Origin: Chionoecetes opilio
Taxonomy: Eukaryota; Arthropoda; Malacostraca; Decapoda; Majidae
DNA length: 64,000 nt
Assembly (NCBI GenBank): GCA_016584305.1
Contig: JACEEZ010011891.1
Location: forward strand, 1 to 64,000
Direction: 5' to 3'
The notes under the pieces are model-generated. The model worked only from the letters and a program-made list of their open reading frames with translations. It made no database searches and was not told the origin of the DNA. Position 1 is the stretch's first letter. Each line of letters starts with the position of its first letter. This document shows positions 13,337 through 23,370 of this stretch, piece by piece. The translations under genes were made by a program, and so were the position numbers.

Positions 13337-14222
13337 AGATGGACAGCATCGTCTTATATAGTACGAAGCCCCACTCCAATAACATTTGCTGAAAGTTTGT
13401 TACACGGCTTATATTTTATTACTGCTGCCACCACCTACCATCACCACTGCCCCCACTCCAACCACCACCAACTGCTATAAGAAAAGGTACTTTCCTCCTC
13501 CTCCCCCTTTCATCCACCTCCTAGTTCTCCTCTCCTTCTCCTCCCCTCTTCCTCCTCCCAACCCCTTCCCACAAGCAGCCGGCAGCGTTGCAGTACCAGC
13601 AGCAGCAATAGCAGCAGCAGAAGCAGCAGTAAAAAAATATATAGCCGTTGTTTTTGTCGTCCAAGCATCGTCTTTGGTACGAAGACCACTCCAAAAACAC
13701 GCTGAATGTGTGTTACACGTTTATATTTTATTACTGCTCCCACCACTACCACTATCACTGCTGCCAATACCACAACTACCCCCAACTGCTACAAGAAAAG
13801 GCTAGGGGGAGAAGGAGAAGGAGAAGGAATATAATTATTATATGTACCTTGTCTGTTTCGCGGAGCTGTGCGTGGTGGTGTATGGTGTGGTGAGTCATGG
13901 TGAGATGCCAACATTCGCACTCGACCCATCACCCCCATAACAAAATCATTACGAGCGGATGGGATTGTATATGGCCTAATTTCATTTGTATACTTGCCCT
14001 GTTCAGTTTTTGAGTCAGAAAACATCATATATACTCTATTTATGAGTATTTTTATGTATATTGCGTGTCTACAACTGCCTGGAGCAGTTTGTGATTTTGA
14101 CAGCTCAACGTCTTTAACTACGTCATAAATGTGCCTGCAGAATGCCAAAAGTCGCCCAGAACAGCTGTTGGAAGTCGCTAGGTCGTGCAGACCGGAAGTA
14201 AGCCTCTCTGAATGTAGCCCCA
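13337..14222 (+). repeat. Duplicated block D, first copy
   Basis: Made of two related subunits, each beginning CATCGTCTT..GTACGAAG and continuing with GTTACACGG, TATTTTATTACTGCTGCC, CCACCA and CTCCTC runs, CAGCAGCAG runs and AATATAAGCCGTG. The second subunit continues into a unique-looking part (GGTGTATGGTGTGGTGAGTC, TTACGAGCGGATGG, CATCATATATACTC) ending GAATGTAGCCCCAG. The whole is repeated at 14,699-15,583 with an offset of about 1.36 kb. Open frames in the trinucleotide runs are compositional. Confidence 0.8.
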
Positions 14223-14535
14223 GCCACGGTATGAAAGGTTTCTATGATGGTGGCTATGGAGGGGACCTACTCTTCAGGGCAGACATTCAGAAAGAGTTAA
14301 AGGGCGCGGTGTTTAGCTTAACTAACTTCCTCTATTTGTACAACCCGGAAGTCGCGGGGATTCTGGTACGAGATATGGGAGTGGCGCTACGGTATCACTA
14401 TGGGCTTCGATAGCTGATTGGCTGAGCGAGTACAATTACGTCACAGCCTCGCCAGCGAATCACGTAGTATTTCTCAAAAAGTTTCAGCCAATCACAAGGC
14501 TTCCACGCTCTCAGCTGTGTTTATAAACAAATTCA
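14223..14535 (+). other. Single-copy spacer between D blocks, promoter-like end
   Basis: The open frame that enters from D continues to a stop at 14,413 with ordinary amino-acid composition but no family I know. Next come GATTGGCTGAGCGAG, AATCACG, AGCCAATCACAAGG (CCAAT box at about 14,488) and GTTTATAAAC (TATA-like at about 14,520). CCAAT plus TATA 30 bp apart resembles a pol II promoter, but no matching transcript start or gene is identifiable. Confidence 0.3.
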
Positions 14536-14698
14536 TCATCCACACCAAAATGCTCCACCCTTCTCCCTCCTCCTCCTCCTCCACCTCCTAGCTTCTCCTC
14601 CTCCTCTTCCTCCTCCTAACCTTTTCTTATAGCAGCCGGCAGCAGTTGTAGCAAATAGCCAGCAGCAATAAAATATAAGCGGTGTTTTTTGTCGTCCA
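14536..14698 (+). repeat. Partial D subunit
   Basis: CTCCTC run, then AGCAGCCGGCAGCAG and AATATAAGCGGTG, equivalent to 13,495-13,660 without its first half. It shows that D subunits were shuffled, not simply doubled once. Confidence 0.6.
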
Positions 14699-15583
14699 AG
14701 CATCGTCTTATATAGTACGAAGACCACTCCAATAACACTTGCTGAAATGTTTGTTACACGGCTTATATTTTATTACTGCTGCCACCACCACTACCATCAC
14801 CACTGCCACCACTCCAACCACCACCAACTGCTATAAGAAAAGGTACTTCTTCCTCCTCCTCCTCCTCCCCTCCTAGCTTCTCCCTCTCCTTCTCCTCCCC
14901 CTCTTCCTCCTCCCAACCCCTTCCCACAGCAGCCGGCAGCAGTTGCAGTAGCAGCAGCAGCAATAGCAGCAGCAGAAGCAGCAGTAATAAAATATAAGCC
15001 GTGTTTTGTCGTCCAAGCATCGTCTTGGTACGAAGACCACTCCAATAATACGCTGAAATGTGTGTTACACGGTTTATATTTTATTACTGCTGCCACCACT
15101 ACCACTATCACTGCTGCCAATACCACAACTACCACCAACTGCTACAAGAAAAGGCTAGGAGGAGAAGGAGAAGGAGAAGGAATATAATTATATTATATGT
15201 ACCTTGTCTGTTTCGCGGAGCTGTGCGTGGTGGTGTATGGTGTGGTGAGTCATGGTGAGATGCCAACATTCGCCACTCGACCCATCACCCCCATAACAAA
15301 CTCATTACGAGCGGATGGCATTGTAATATGGCCTAATTTCATTTGTATACTTGCCCTGTTCAGTTCTTGAGTCAGAAAACATCATATATACTCTATTTAT
15401 GAGTATTTTTATGTATATTGCGTGCTCTACAACTGCCTGGAGGCAGTTGTGTGATTTTGACAGCTCAACGTCTTTAACTACGTCATAAATGTGCCTGCAG
15501 AATGCCAAAAGTCGCCCAGAACAGCTGCTGGAAGTCGCTAGGTCGTGCAGACCGGAAGTAAGCCTCTCTGAATGTAGCCCCAG
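14699..15583 (+). repeat. Duplicated block D, second copy
   Basis: Repeats 13,337-14,222 with over 90 percent apparent identity and the same subunit order, ending GAATGTAGCCCCAG at the point where LINE coding sequence resumes. Confidence 0.85.
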
Positions 15584-16105
15584 AGCCAGGACAAAATCGC
15601 TGGAGGTAAATAGTCGTATGTACAGATGGAAGAATGATGGCAGCAAGGTGTGTGAGATGTGTGTGACAGGAGTGGATGAAACCGTGGAGCACTTGATGCT
15701 GGAATGTGAACGGTATGAGTATGCTAGAACAAAGATGTTGGAGGTAGTGGTAGGAGAGGTCGGAGTGGAAGAATGGCGAGAGATGAGAGACAGGAGAGTG
15801 GAGATGGAGTACCTGCTGGGGTTGTGTGCTGAGTGGAGGAGTGACAGTCGTGTGATTGAGAGTGTGAAAGAATTCTTGGAGAATTCTTGGAGAGCACGTA
15901 GGAGAGAGCATGAGAGGCAGGGGGCCCCTCAGTGATGGGGACCCCGTATGAATGTGATGCAGAGAGAGGAAGGAGGGGAAAAAGAAATCCCTAGTTTTGC
16001 TTTCCCCTTTTGCTTCTCTCCCAACAGATTACGTGTGTGGGAGAACGCCGGACCAAAGGCTTCACTGACAGCATCTGCTGGGTGACTCCCAAATCAAGTT
16101 CAAGT
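15584..16105 (+). pseudogene. LINE C-terminal zinc knuckle and 3' end (copy 2, right half)
   Basis: Open frame to a TGA at 15,935. It reads RMYRW, then a C-x2-C-x8-H-x4-C zinc knuckle (CEMC..ETVEHL..C), followed by a charged helix and EWR repeats. A CCHC knuckle placed C-terminal to the palm is typical of several LINE clades. After the stop comes a 170 bp 3' UTR closing with CAAGTT repeated three times (16,088-16,105), a short tandem tail of the type some LINEs use instead of poly-A. The frame runs in from block D without a stop, so a long chimeric ORF exists by accident. Confidence 0.7.
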
Positions 16106-16452
16106 TCAAGAGGAGGAAAAGTGGCGTGGAAGTGAGACCCCAAACCTTAATCTTTGCTTCCATTTGGCCTCAAATAGTGGTTTGCCGCGACGTTGCGGGT
16201 TCAGACAGGGTGAGTGCAGCTGTGTGGTTGTGTGTGCGTCATACCGCTGTAGACTGCTGATCAATGGCTGAAATGAGCCTTGTTCTGGGTGGACAGGGAG
16301 GGAAGGGAAGGATTTTTTTTTTTTTTTTTTTTAATTTACTTTACTTTTTGTGCCATAAGCGCTGTGGGCAGTGGGGCCCCCAGGGCTGGAGGTGGGCTTG
16401 GAGGTTCATTGAGGGCTGTGATGGCGGTCCTCGCCCGTGGGGCGCAGCAGGG
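16106..16452. other. Unassigned segment with T-run
   Basis: No gene recognised; an 18-20 base T run lies at 16,314. Open frames on the plus strand are G-rich and carry the T run. Confidence 0.4.
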
Positions 16453-16682
16453 TTTTTTATAGTGACGCTGGGATTAGAGGCTCATCCGCCCCCCTGTGTC
16501 CCCGTGCATCGAAATCAAAGGGTAGAGTTGATGGGAGGGATGGGGTGTTCTTGGGGCCACTCGACGGTGCAGAAAGGTTTTGGGTTTTCTTCGGGGATCG
16601 AATCGGGTCACGAGAACGCCAGTCGGAGGCGCTAACCACCCCGTACCGCCTCCCCCGAATTACTGTAACCCTCCCCTCAAAA
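16453..16682 (-). mobile_element. tRNA-derived SINE (family S1, minus strand)
   Basis: On the minus strand the head reads GGGTGGTTAGCGCCTCCGA (A-box-like), then GACCCGATTCGATCCCCG (B-box-like), spaced as in a serine/leucine-type tRNA with a long variable arm. The body (CGAGTGGCC, CATCAACTCTACC, GGGGACACAGGGGGGCG) and the tail GGCGTCACTATA are shared with the copy at 23,371-23,592. Non-autonomous; mobilised by a LINE partner, which one is unknown. Confidence 0.75.
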
Positions 16683-16784
16683 AAACTATAGTGTACGCAT
16701 AATGCGCCAGGCGCCATTTAAGGAAGTTAGCATCAGCAGACTTGTATGGCCACTAAGGAGGCATGCACATCGTAGTTTATCTCG

Positions 16785-17480
16785 TGGGTAAAATTTTGGT
16801 AAAAATGGCCCGAGGACTCGCGGTCTTTTTCTGAGACCCCAAATATTTTTTCCCTTTACGTAAAATTGGTTTTTTTTTGGGATTTTTGGTTTTAGTTCGG
16901 GGGGTAGGCTTAAAAATTTGGGGGTTTTATAATAGACGAGGATTCGGGTCGTTTCAGAGACACCCGATTTTATTTTCTGGCCTACATTAGGTGTTTTTGG
17001 ATTTTTTCTAGATGAATACCGGATTCACTTGGGGGAAACCCAAAACTATTTTTTTTGGTGAGTTTTGATGGCTTGAATTAATATGCTAACCGATTGTCGA
17101 AATTTTTTTTGTTTTTTTTTTTTAGTTAAAGGGTTAGTTTTTTTTTTTTTTTTTTATTTTATATATTTTTTTGTCAGGAAAAGGGTTAGGTTGGGGTTAG
17201 GTTAATTTTTTTATTTTTTTTTTTATTTTTAAAAAAAAAAAATTTTAGTTTTGCGACAAAAACGAAGCGTTTAATTTCAAAACACATCAAAACTCAGCAA
17301 AATTTTTTTTTTTTTTGTCCCCAAAGGAAGTTGGTGTTCACGGGAAAATTACTGTAATTTTCCCGGGAAAAAAAAAACCTCCCTTTAAAAAAAAGCCCCT
17401 TTTGTGGGCCCGGGGGGGAAAAAAGTAGTCGGGTCTCTGAAAAAAAACCGCGAAGCTCTGTCCATTTAACCAAAATTTGG
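16785..17480. repeat. Imperfect foldback (long inverted repeat)
   Basis: Outer arms: CTCGCGGTCTTTTTCTGAGACCC at 16,813 against GGGTCTCTGAAAAAAAACCGCG at 17,427. Inner arms: a GAGTTTTGATG segment at 17,060 against CATCAAAACTC at 17,286. The centre at about 17,100-17,250 is T-rich. Part of the left arm (GGTTTTAGTTCGGGG at 16,888) is also repeated directly at 17,500. Probably a foldback-type MITE; poly-T and poly-A runs make exact ends uncertain. Confidence 0.5.
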
Positions 17481-18239
17481 TGTTTTTTCGGTATTATTTG
17501 GTATTAGTTCGGGGAGTGGCTTTCAAAAGTCCCAGGATTTTTACCCACATCATCGTGAGTTTTTCATTCTGAGATTTTTAACCCCCTTTCCCCTGGCGAA
17601 TAAAAAATAATGGCGTTATATATATACCCAAAAACCACCGTTTTTTCAGCAGAAACAGTTAAGTTTAGGAAAAACAGATAGGGTTTGGTTAGAGGTGGGG
17701 TTTTGGTTTTTTGTAAAGAAATTTGGAAATACTTTGGAATCATCCTTCCGGCTTGACTGAAGTGAACTACCGCACTGATTGTATGCTTATTTGGACTTAC
17801 ATCTTAAAAGGGTTCAGTGTGCGTCGGCCTTGGTTTAACCCACACGGCCGTAGAAAATTTTAGGTGCCTCAAAAAATTCTAAGTCCAGTCAAATCCATCC
17901 CGAGCATTCCAGTTAGACTGAGCCCCACCCCCGTACACCCTTGACTACAGCTGGAAAGTAGTCCCTGTGAAGGGAAAACGAGTTTGCAGAATTTATTGCA
18001 TATATGGATATGAAATGCTCTAAATTGTACCACATCAACCTTTTTGATATATTTAAGATATTAAAATTTCATAAAAAATCATATAGGGGAATTTTATTGG
18101 GTTTCTAATAAATACTAGCGAGTATTTATTAGTGATGAGTGACGAGTGACGTCAGTATGGCGGAGGGTCACTGTTCACTGATTCACTTCATTCACTGGTG
18201 GTGACGGCACAGAGTTGTGGTGATGGTGACTTGTAGCTA
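17481..18239. other. Unassigned AT-rich segment
   Basis: No coding region or repeat family assigned. Contains GTGATGAGTGACGAGTGACGTC near 18,132 and a TTCACTGATTCACTTCATTCAC run at 18,173. Confidence 0.4.
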
Positions 18240-18882
18240 CGGCTGCAATTTTATTAGGAGTGTAATAACGAGAAACCAAGGACTTTGTGTGTGCGCCACA
18301 AAACTCGTTTTGTAAACGAAAGGTTATTGCACTTGATAAACCTGCACATTGGACTTTAATAGAAAATCAGTAGAAAATAGTTGTTGTCGATAACTACCAC
18401 AATACGTAGTTATACAAATCACCCCATCCCGTAGCCTTTATAACCTCGGTACCGCCATTTGCCAGCCGTCACGGTGTATCTCAACTTTAAAGGTAAGTTG
18501 AAAGGATATTTACTCATATATACAGTTTTAATGATGTGATTATATGCTAGGATACGTTGAGGCTTTAAAGTAGGGTGATAATTTTTCTGGGGATTTTCCT
18601 TAGAGGGCTAGCTATTTTCCCCAGATTGCAAGACTTTTTTTTTTTTATTTTTATTTTTTATTTTAATATATATATATTATATATATATATATATACATTA
18701 TATTACATATTATATATATCTATATATATATATATATATTATATATATATATATATATATATTATATATTATATATATATATATTCCCTTTACTTTCTCA
18801 AGTCGTATCACAACTAAGGTTAGGTTAGCAACTTGTAGGGGGTTATAGTAAGGTTATGTTAGTTACTTTTAGGGGGTTATAG
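18240..18882 (+). repeat. Repeat family E, copy 1, left part
   Basis: Homologous to 27,445-27,556 and 28,433 onward: TGCAATTTTATTAGGAGTG, TAACGAGAAACCA, TGCGCCACAAA, TTGTCGATAACTA, CGCCATTTGCCAGCCGTCA, AATGATGTGATTAT. An (AT)n microsatellite occupies 18,664-18,790. The last ~85 bp begin a minisatellite of about 34 bp (GGTTAGGTTAGTTACTTTT then AGGGGGTTATAG) that is interrupted at 18,882 by the P-like insertion and continues at 21,430. Confidence 0.8.
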
Positions 18883-18989
18883 CGTGGCCACCGAGATGAC
18901 AAGGCCTGATAGATCGCCCGTGACGTCACACCATGAGGATCTCGCGCGCTCGACCGCTCCGCTCCCCGTACAGGTTTACTTTCTCAGTT

Positions 18990-19207
18990 CACGCTCTTAT
19001 TTATGTCGTTAATCTGAATCCCTGTCATTATCATCAATGGTGGTGGTGGTGGTATTGTTGTTGTTGTTGTGGTAGTGGTGGGGGTGGGGGTGGTGGTAGA
19101 GGTGGTGCTGGTGGTGGTTTGGTGGTGGTGGTATTGTTGTTGTTGTGGTGGTGGTGGTGGTTTTGTGGTGGTGGTGGTGGTGGTGGTTTGGTGGTGGTGG
19201 TCTTTCA
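18990..19207. repeat. (GGT)n/(GTT)n microsatellite
   Basis: GGT and GTT trinucleotide runs from about 19,038 to 19,202. Translates as glycine/valine or threonine/proline runs in every frame; not coding. Confidence 0.9.
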
Positions 19208-20240
19208 AGATGAAGAGACTATTAATAACCATCGCTATAGATTTCAAGAAAGCCTTCGACAGTGTGAAAAGAAAGCCCCTAATTGAATGCCTAAAAAAGT
19301 TCAGGATACATCCACACATAATTGACGTCATAAGTGACATATACCTAAATGACAAGACCATCCTGTATCTAAACAATGAGATCATAACAAACATGGATGT
19401 CACCAGCGGAATAAGGCAAGGTTGCAATGGTTCAACATCACTGTTCTTAATGATAACATATATCATCATCCTACACCTGAACCAAACAAATATTGGATTT
19501 AAAGATGAGATATGCTTTATCCCTGCATTGTTTTATGCAGATGATGGCCTTATTTTAGCACAAAGTGAATCAGGTGCCCTAAACATGACATTGACACTCA
19601 TCTTAGCAGCAAGAGCAAGTGAAACAGTCAAACAGTTATTTAAAAGAGCATAATACCAACATATACCAGCTTGGTATAGTACACAACACGAAATAACTGA
19701 CAAATTAAAAGAGCATGATACCAGAAATGGAAAGCAGAACTACTTGAAAAAGAGACACTTAGACTTTACAGAACATACAAAACACACATAAAAGAAAGAC
19801 TTTATGATAAATGATGAATCCACTACAACTTTGATAAGATGCAGAAGCAATACACTGAAACTAAAACTAAACTACAGGAACAGACACACCCTCGGGAACA
19901 CAGCATGCACGACATGTAACACTGGACTGCAGGAAACTTTAGAACACTTCCTATTACAGTGCGAGGAATATAAAGACATAAGGAAACACTTAAACTTTCT
20001 ACAAGACAACACACTGACAAATGCTTAAAAACTTGCAACATTTTTACTACTAGCAGATGAACAGGATGCAGATGTGAAGAAACAAACTTTGTTACTGATG
20101 TGGAAAATAAGGAAACAGCAAGAACATTGATTAGCAAGCAAGAAAGCCAAGACATTTCACAAGAGCATTCACAAGTATAAGCACAAAACGGGGTGATCAA
20201 GCAACAAACACCACAACACTTCAAGAATCAGAAAAAAATC
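19208..20240 (+). pseudogene. Degraded non-LTR reverse transcriptase inside the P-like element
   Basis: Reads AIDFKKAFDSVKR (first catalytic aspartate, 19,24x), GIRQGC in place of the usual GxPQG or GxRQG box (19,41x), and FYADDGLIL with the two palm aspartates (19,53x), all in one frame up to a stop at 19,653. A second open stretch (19,804-20,028) has C-x2-C ... ETLEHFLLQC, the C-terminal zinc knuckle of such LINEs. The endonuclease is missing; the 5' end is lost at the GGT microsatellite. Two frame breaks between palm and knuckle. The clade cannot be fixed by eye; the G-I-R-Q-G-C wording recalls R1/R2- or CR1-related groups. Confidence 0.75.
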
Positions 20241-20335
20241 ACCGCTACTAAGGTGTTACCCCCACACTTCATCGACATCTCTAGTATGGATACCAATGGA
20301 TAATTATGTAAAGTGTAATTACTTTTATATCACCA

Positions 20336-20810
20336 TTCTTCAGAGGCTGCTGGGCACTCGTGGAGAATGTGGGTCCTGATTTTGTGCGGAATGTTGTCAA
20401 TGCGCGAAATCTGTAGACCCCTCCATATTTCACTGGTTTTACAGCATAACTGCTGCCCTAAAGCATGTTACAGAGTACTCTGAGATACATATTATTTTAT
20501 GAGAGTAGTTAGATGCACTGGTATTCAGACAAAAGATATTTGAACCTGAAACCTACACCTGAAAAGGCTTTACTTTTGACGTGAATATTTTAGTCTTATG
20601 AGTAACTATTATTACTTGTAAGTGTTCTCATGGAAAGCTAGTGCCTCTATGTGGCTTGTAACATGTATCAAGGCAGCAGTTAAGTCGTAAAACCAGTGAA
20701 ATAAGAGAGGTGAATGGAGGGGTCTACAGGATTTCGCGCTGACAATATTTCACGAAACACCTACATTCGTGAACAACATTCTCCACGAGTGCCAGCTGCT
20801 AATCCTTCAT
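20336..20810. repeat. Inverted-repeat element (MITE-like) inside the P-like element
   Basis: Left arm 20,340-20,475 and right arm about 20,650-20,795 are reverse complements: GGCACTCGTGGAGAATG, GCGCGAAATC, GTAGACCCCTCCAT, TTTCACTGGTTTTA and CATGTTAC are shared in order. A spacer of about 175 bp separates them. No clear target duplication found. Confidence 0.6.
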
Positions 20811-21072
20811 TAGTTCAAAAACATAGTCAGCCAAAGCAGCATGATCCCACTAGCTGTGACGGAGGTGAATTATGAAACGTAACACAACACAAATGATAAT
20901 TCTCAAAATATTAGTAATATTTTTTGTGACATAGCGTCCGCCATTTTTAATGCTACAAACATTTCGCTTTGTATGCCTTATAAGTATGCTATATATGCTA
21001 GACTTACCGTCTCACTTCTTTCATTATTAGCTAATAAAGCTACTACAAATACTACAAAGATCATAGACCCAC

Positions 21073-21225
21073 CCTGCTACTGGCCGTCGGTGAAAAATTG
21101 TCCCGTTTGATTGCTCTGAGCCACTGGCTGGCAAGCACCTTGTCTCTTGGGAAACAGAATATACTCACTCTAGGGCCTTTTTTGTAGTTCCCATTGCAAT
21201 TGGGCACACAGCACATGGACGGCAT
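21073..21225 (-). CDS. THAP zinc-finger, first coding exon (partial)
   Basis: ATG at 21,225 opens a 51-codon stretch that has the layout of a THAP N-terminus: MPSMCC, a C-x4-C pair (residues 5 and 10), VSIFCFPRD, an invariant-type tryptophan (residue 35), LRAIKRDNF and ASSR. The frame meets a stop at 21,061, but directly after SSR lies GTGGGT, a usable splice donor. In THAP domains the next residues are the C-x2-H that completes the C2CH zinc site, so the domain probably continues in another exon toward lower coordinates, which I could not find with certainty. THAP domains bind DNA and occur in P-element transposases and in cellular THAP proteins. It lies about 200 bp inside the right TIR of the P-like element. 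Confidence 0.6.
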
Positions 21226-21429
21226 CTTGCTGGTAACTTGGAGAAATAGCTCCTGCCGTAACAAAAGCAAAAAGGATAGAAGTACGCCACATACACACGC
21301 CCTGACCACCTTCGTATGTGGAGACAATAGACTGAGCCGTGGTCAACGGTGGCGCGTGCGAGATCCTCATACTGTGACGTCACAGCCTTTCACCAGGCGA
21401 TGTAACAGGCCTTGTCTCTCGGTGGTCTC

Positions 21430-21610
21430 GGTTATAGTGAGGTTAAGTTAGTTACTTTTAAGGGGTTATAGTCAGGTTAGGTTAGTTACTTTTAAGGGGT
21501 TATAGTTAGGTTAGGTTATTTACTTTAAAGGGGTTATAGTGAGGTTAAGTTAGTAACTTTTAGAGGTTTATAGTGAAGTTAAGTTAGTAACTTTTAGGGG
21601 GTTATAGTGG
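21430..21610 (+). repeat. ~34 bp minisatellite, E family (middle part)
   Basis: Five units of roughly GGTTATAGTGAGGTTAAG followed by TTAGTTACTTTTAAGG. It continues the array interrupted at 18,882 and is interrupted again at 21,611; one or two more units follow at 22,232. Confidence 0.85.
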
Positions 21611-22231
21611 TATCCGTTGATTTGGGCCGCCAGTTGAAACAGGCCACCTATAGTAGTATGCATACCCAGCAGACAGTATACTTTGTGGTTAAGGTTAGGT
21701 TAGGTATACTTTGTGGTTAAGGTTAGGTTAGGTTCGGTTAGTTATACTTTGTGGTTAAGGTTAGGTTAGGTATACTTTGTGGTTAAGGCTAGGTTAGGTT
21801 AGGTTAGTTAAGGTATACTTTGTGGTTAAGGTTAGGTTAGGTATACTTTGTAGTTAAGGTTAGGTTAGGTTAGTTAAGGTATACTTTGTGGTTAAGGTTA
21901 GGTTAGGTATACTTTGTGGTTAAGGTTAGGTTAGGTTAGGTTAGGTATACTTTGTGGTTAAGGTTAGGTTAGGTATACTTTGTGGTTAAGGTTAAGGTTA
22001 GGTTAGGTATACTTTGTGGTTAAGGTTAGGTTAGGTTAGGTTAGGTATACTTTGTGGTTAAGGTTAGGTTAGGTTAGGTATACTTTGTGGTTAAGGTTAG
22101 GTTAGGTATACTTTGTGGTTAAGGTTAGGTTAGGTTTCATTAAAACCTATAAGGTTATACATAAATGCATGCTTGGTATGCATTTAATATAGGCGGCCTG
22201 ATTCAACTGGTGGCCCGAATCTACTGTATTC
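21611..22231. mobile_element. TIR element filled with TTAGG-type pentamer array
   Basis: Terminal inverted repeats of about 55 bp: GATTTGGGCCGCCAGTTGAA at 21,619 against the complement of TTCAACTGGTGGCCCGAATC at 22,202, continuing through CAGGCCRCCTATA and TATGCATACC. Between them, 14 copies of TATACTTTGTGGTTAAGG alternate with one to four GGTTA pentamers (the arthropod telomere unit TTAGG in another phase). It sits within the ~34 bp minisatellite, whose GTTATAGTG motif borders both ends. No coding capacity, so MITE-like; superfamily unknown. Confidence 0.7.
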
Positions 22232-22740
22232 GTTATAGTGAGGTTAGGTTAGTAACTTTTAGGGGATTATAGTGAGGTTAGATTAGCAACCCTTAGGGGG
22301 TCCATGGGGGGCGCAGCCCCTTCTGGCTAGAAAGGTTAGGTTTTTCTTTGACCTCCTATGACCAGCAAGCATGGTGGCCTTATGGAAAACTTGGGTTTTT
22401 GGGTAGGGAAGGCAGACACGACTCATTTATTGCTCTCCCAAAATTGTCCAAATCTATACATATATCAATTAAGGAAAATTCCCTAGCAATGGGTATCTAG
22501 GGAAATCCCTAATTTAGGGGATTCCCTAGATTTTTACATATAGTGACTGATGATTTTTTTGGGAGCCATAAATCACTTATATTTGCTTCCCCCACCCAAA
22601 AACCCCGTATTCCCGCCAGTTCCCCAGGCTTGTTGGCTATAGGGGGAAGAAAAAAAAGATAGGGGTGAAGGACTTCTTCCAAAGTTTTACCGACCTGCAT
22701 CACCTCTGTTCTTCCCTCGCCGCGGACACTTTTTAATGAT
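22232..22740 (+). repeat. Repeat family E, copy 1, right part
   Basis: Two last minisatellite units, then GGGGGCGCAGCCCCTTCTGG, GACCTCCTATGACCAG, CTCCCAAAATTGTCCAAATC and ATTCCCTAGATTTTTA. All are found in the same order at 29,075-29,510 in copy 2. Confidence 0.8.
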
Positions 22741-23370
22741 GATTTGGCTTTAGTTTGGAGGTTAAAACGTGGGGTTAGGTTAGTTAATTTTCATATGTCC
22801 TATACACTCTTCTTCCTATTAAAAACATTTGATATCTCCGAAAATAGTGATTTGCGACAGAAATTCAGAGAATGTTTCTTAGAATCACAGGTAAACAAAA
22901 ACCATACACCCAAATGTGTAGAGAATTATAGTCCTAGTGGAAAAATTCACCTTCCTGATGTAAGCTAACCAAAGCACACTAATCAGAGGGGAAATTCGTT
23001 CAAATCACCATATAACTTCTCAGAAAACAGCCAAAATCACCCTAAAATCAAGTGTTGAAAAATTCTATGGGGAAATTCCTTACGTTTTGAAGAAAAAAAT
23101 CCTAAGGTAAGGGGAAAATTCTAAAGATTGGCAAACTCGATCGAAGAAGCTTAAGAAGTTAAGCTAGCAACGTACGTGTTAAACGTCTTTGGATGTCCCC
23201 AGACGAAGAGTAGCAACCTGTGTGGTGGGTATTTGCTGGATGTAACTTGACAGCGTAGCCGGCCGGAGCAGATGGTGTTCTTGTCCTGACCCGGGTCTTG
23301 CCTGGGTGTTCCTTGTAGAAGTGTGTGTGTGGGCTAAAGATTTATACACACGATGGTAGTGTACTTCCCT
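22741..23370. other. Unassigned segment
   Basis: No gene or repeat recognised. One more GGGGTTAGGTTAGTTA motif at 22,772; otherwise AT-rich, becoming mixed towards 23,300. Confidence 0.4.

Larger units (their letters stand above)
18883..21429. mobile_element. P-element-like TIR transposon with THAP exon (2.55 kb, nested insertions)
   Basis: Imperfect terminal inverted repeats of about 65-75 bp: from 18,884 GTGGCCACCGAGATGACAAG, and from 21,429 on the other strand GAGACCACCGAGAGACAAG. Both continue through TGACGTCACA and ATGAGGATCTCGC. The element is flanked by GGTTATAG on both sides (18,875-18,882 and 21,430-21,437), an 8 bp duplication as expected for the P superfamily, though the host is a tandem repeat in which this octamer recurs. 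Just inside the right end, on the minus strand, lies a THAP-type exon, the DNA-binding module of P transposases. The interior also holds a GGT microsatellite, a dead LINE and an inverted-repeat element, so it is non-autonomous. Alternative: a THAP gene exon captured by another TIR element. Confidence 0.65.

Noticed and set aside
15483..15911. 142-codon minus-strand frame
   Set aside because: Antisense of the LINE C-terminal frame that carries the zinc knuckle on the plus strand.
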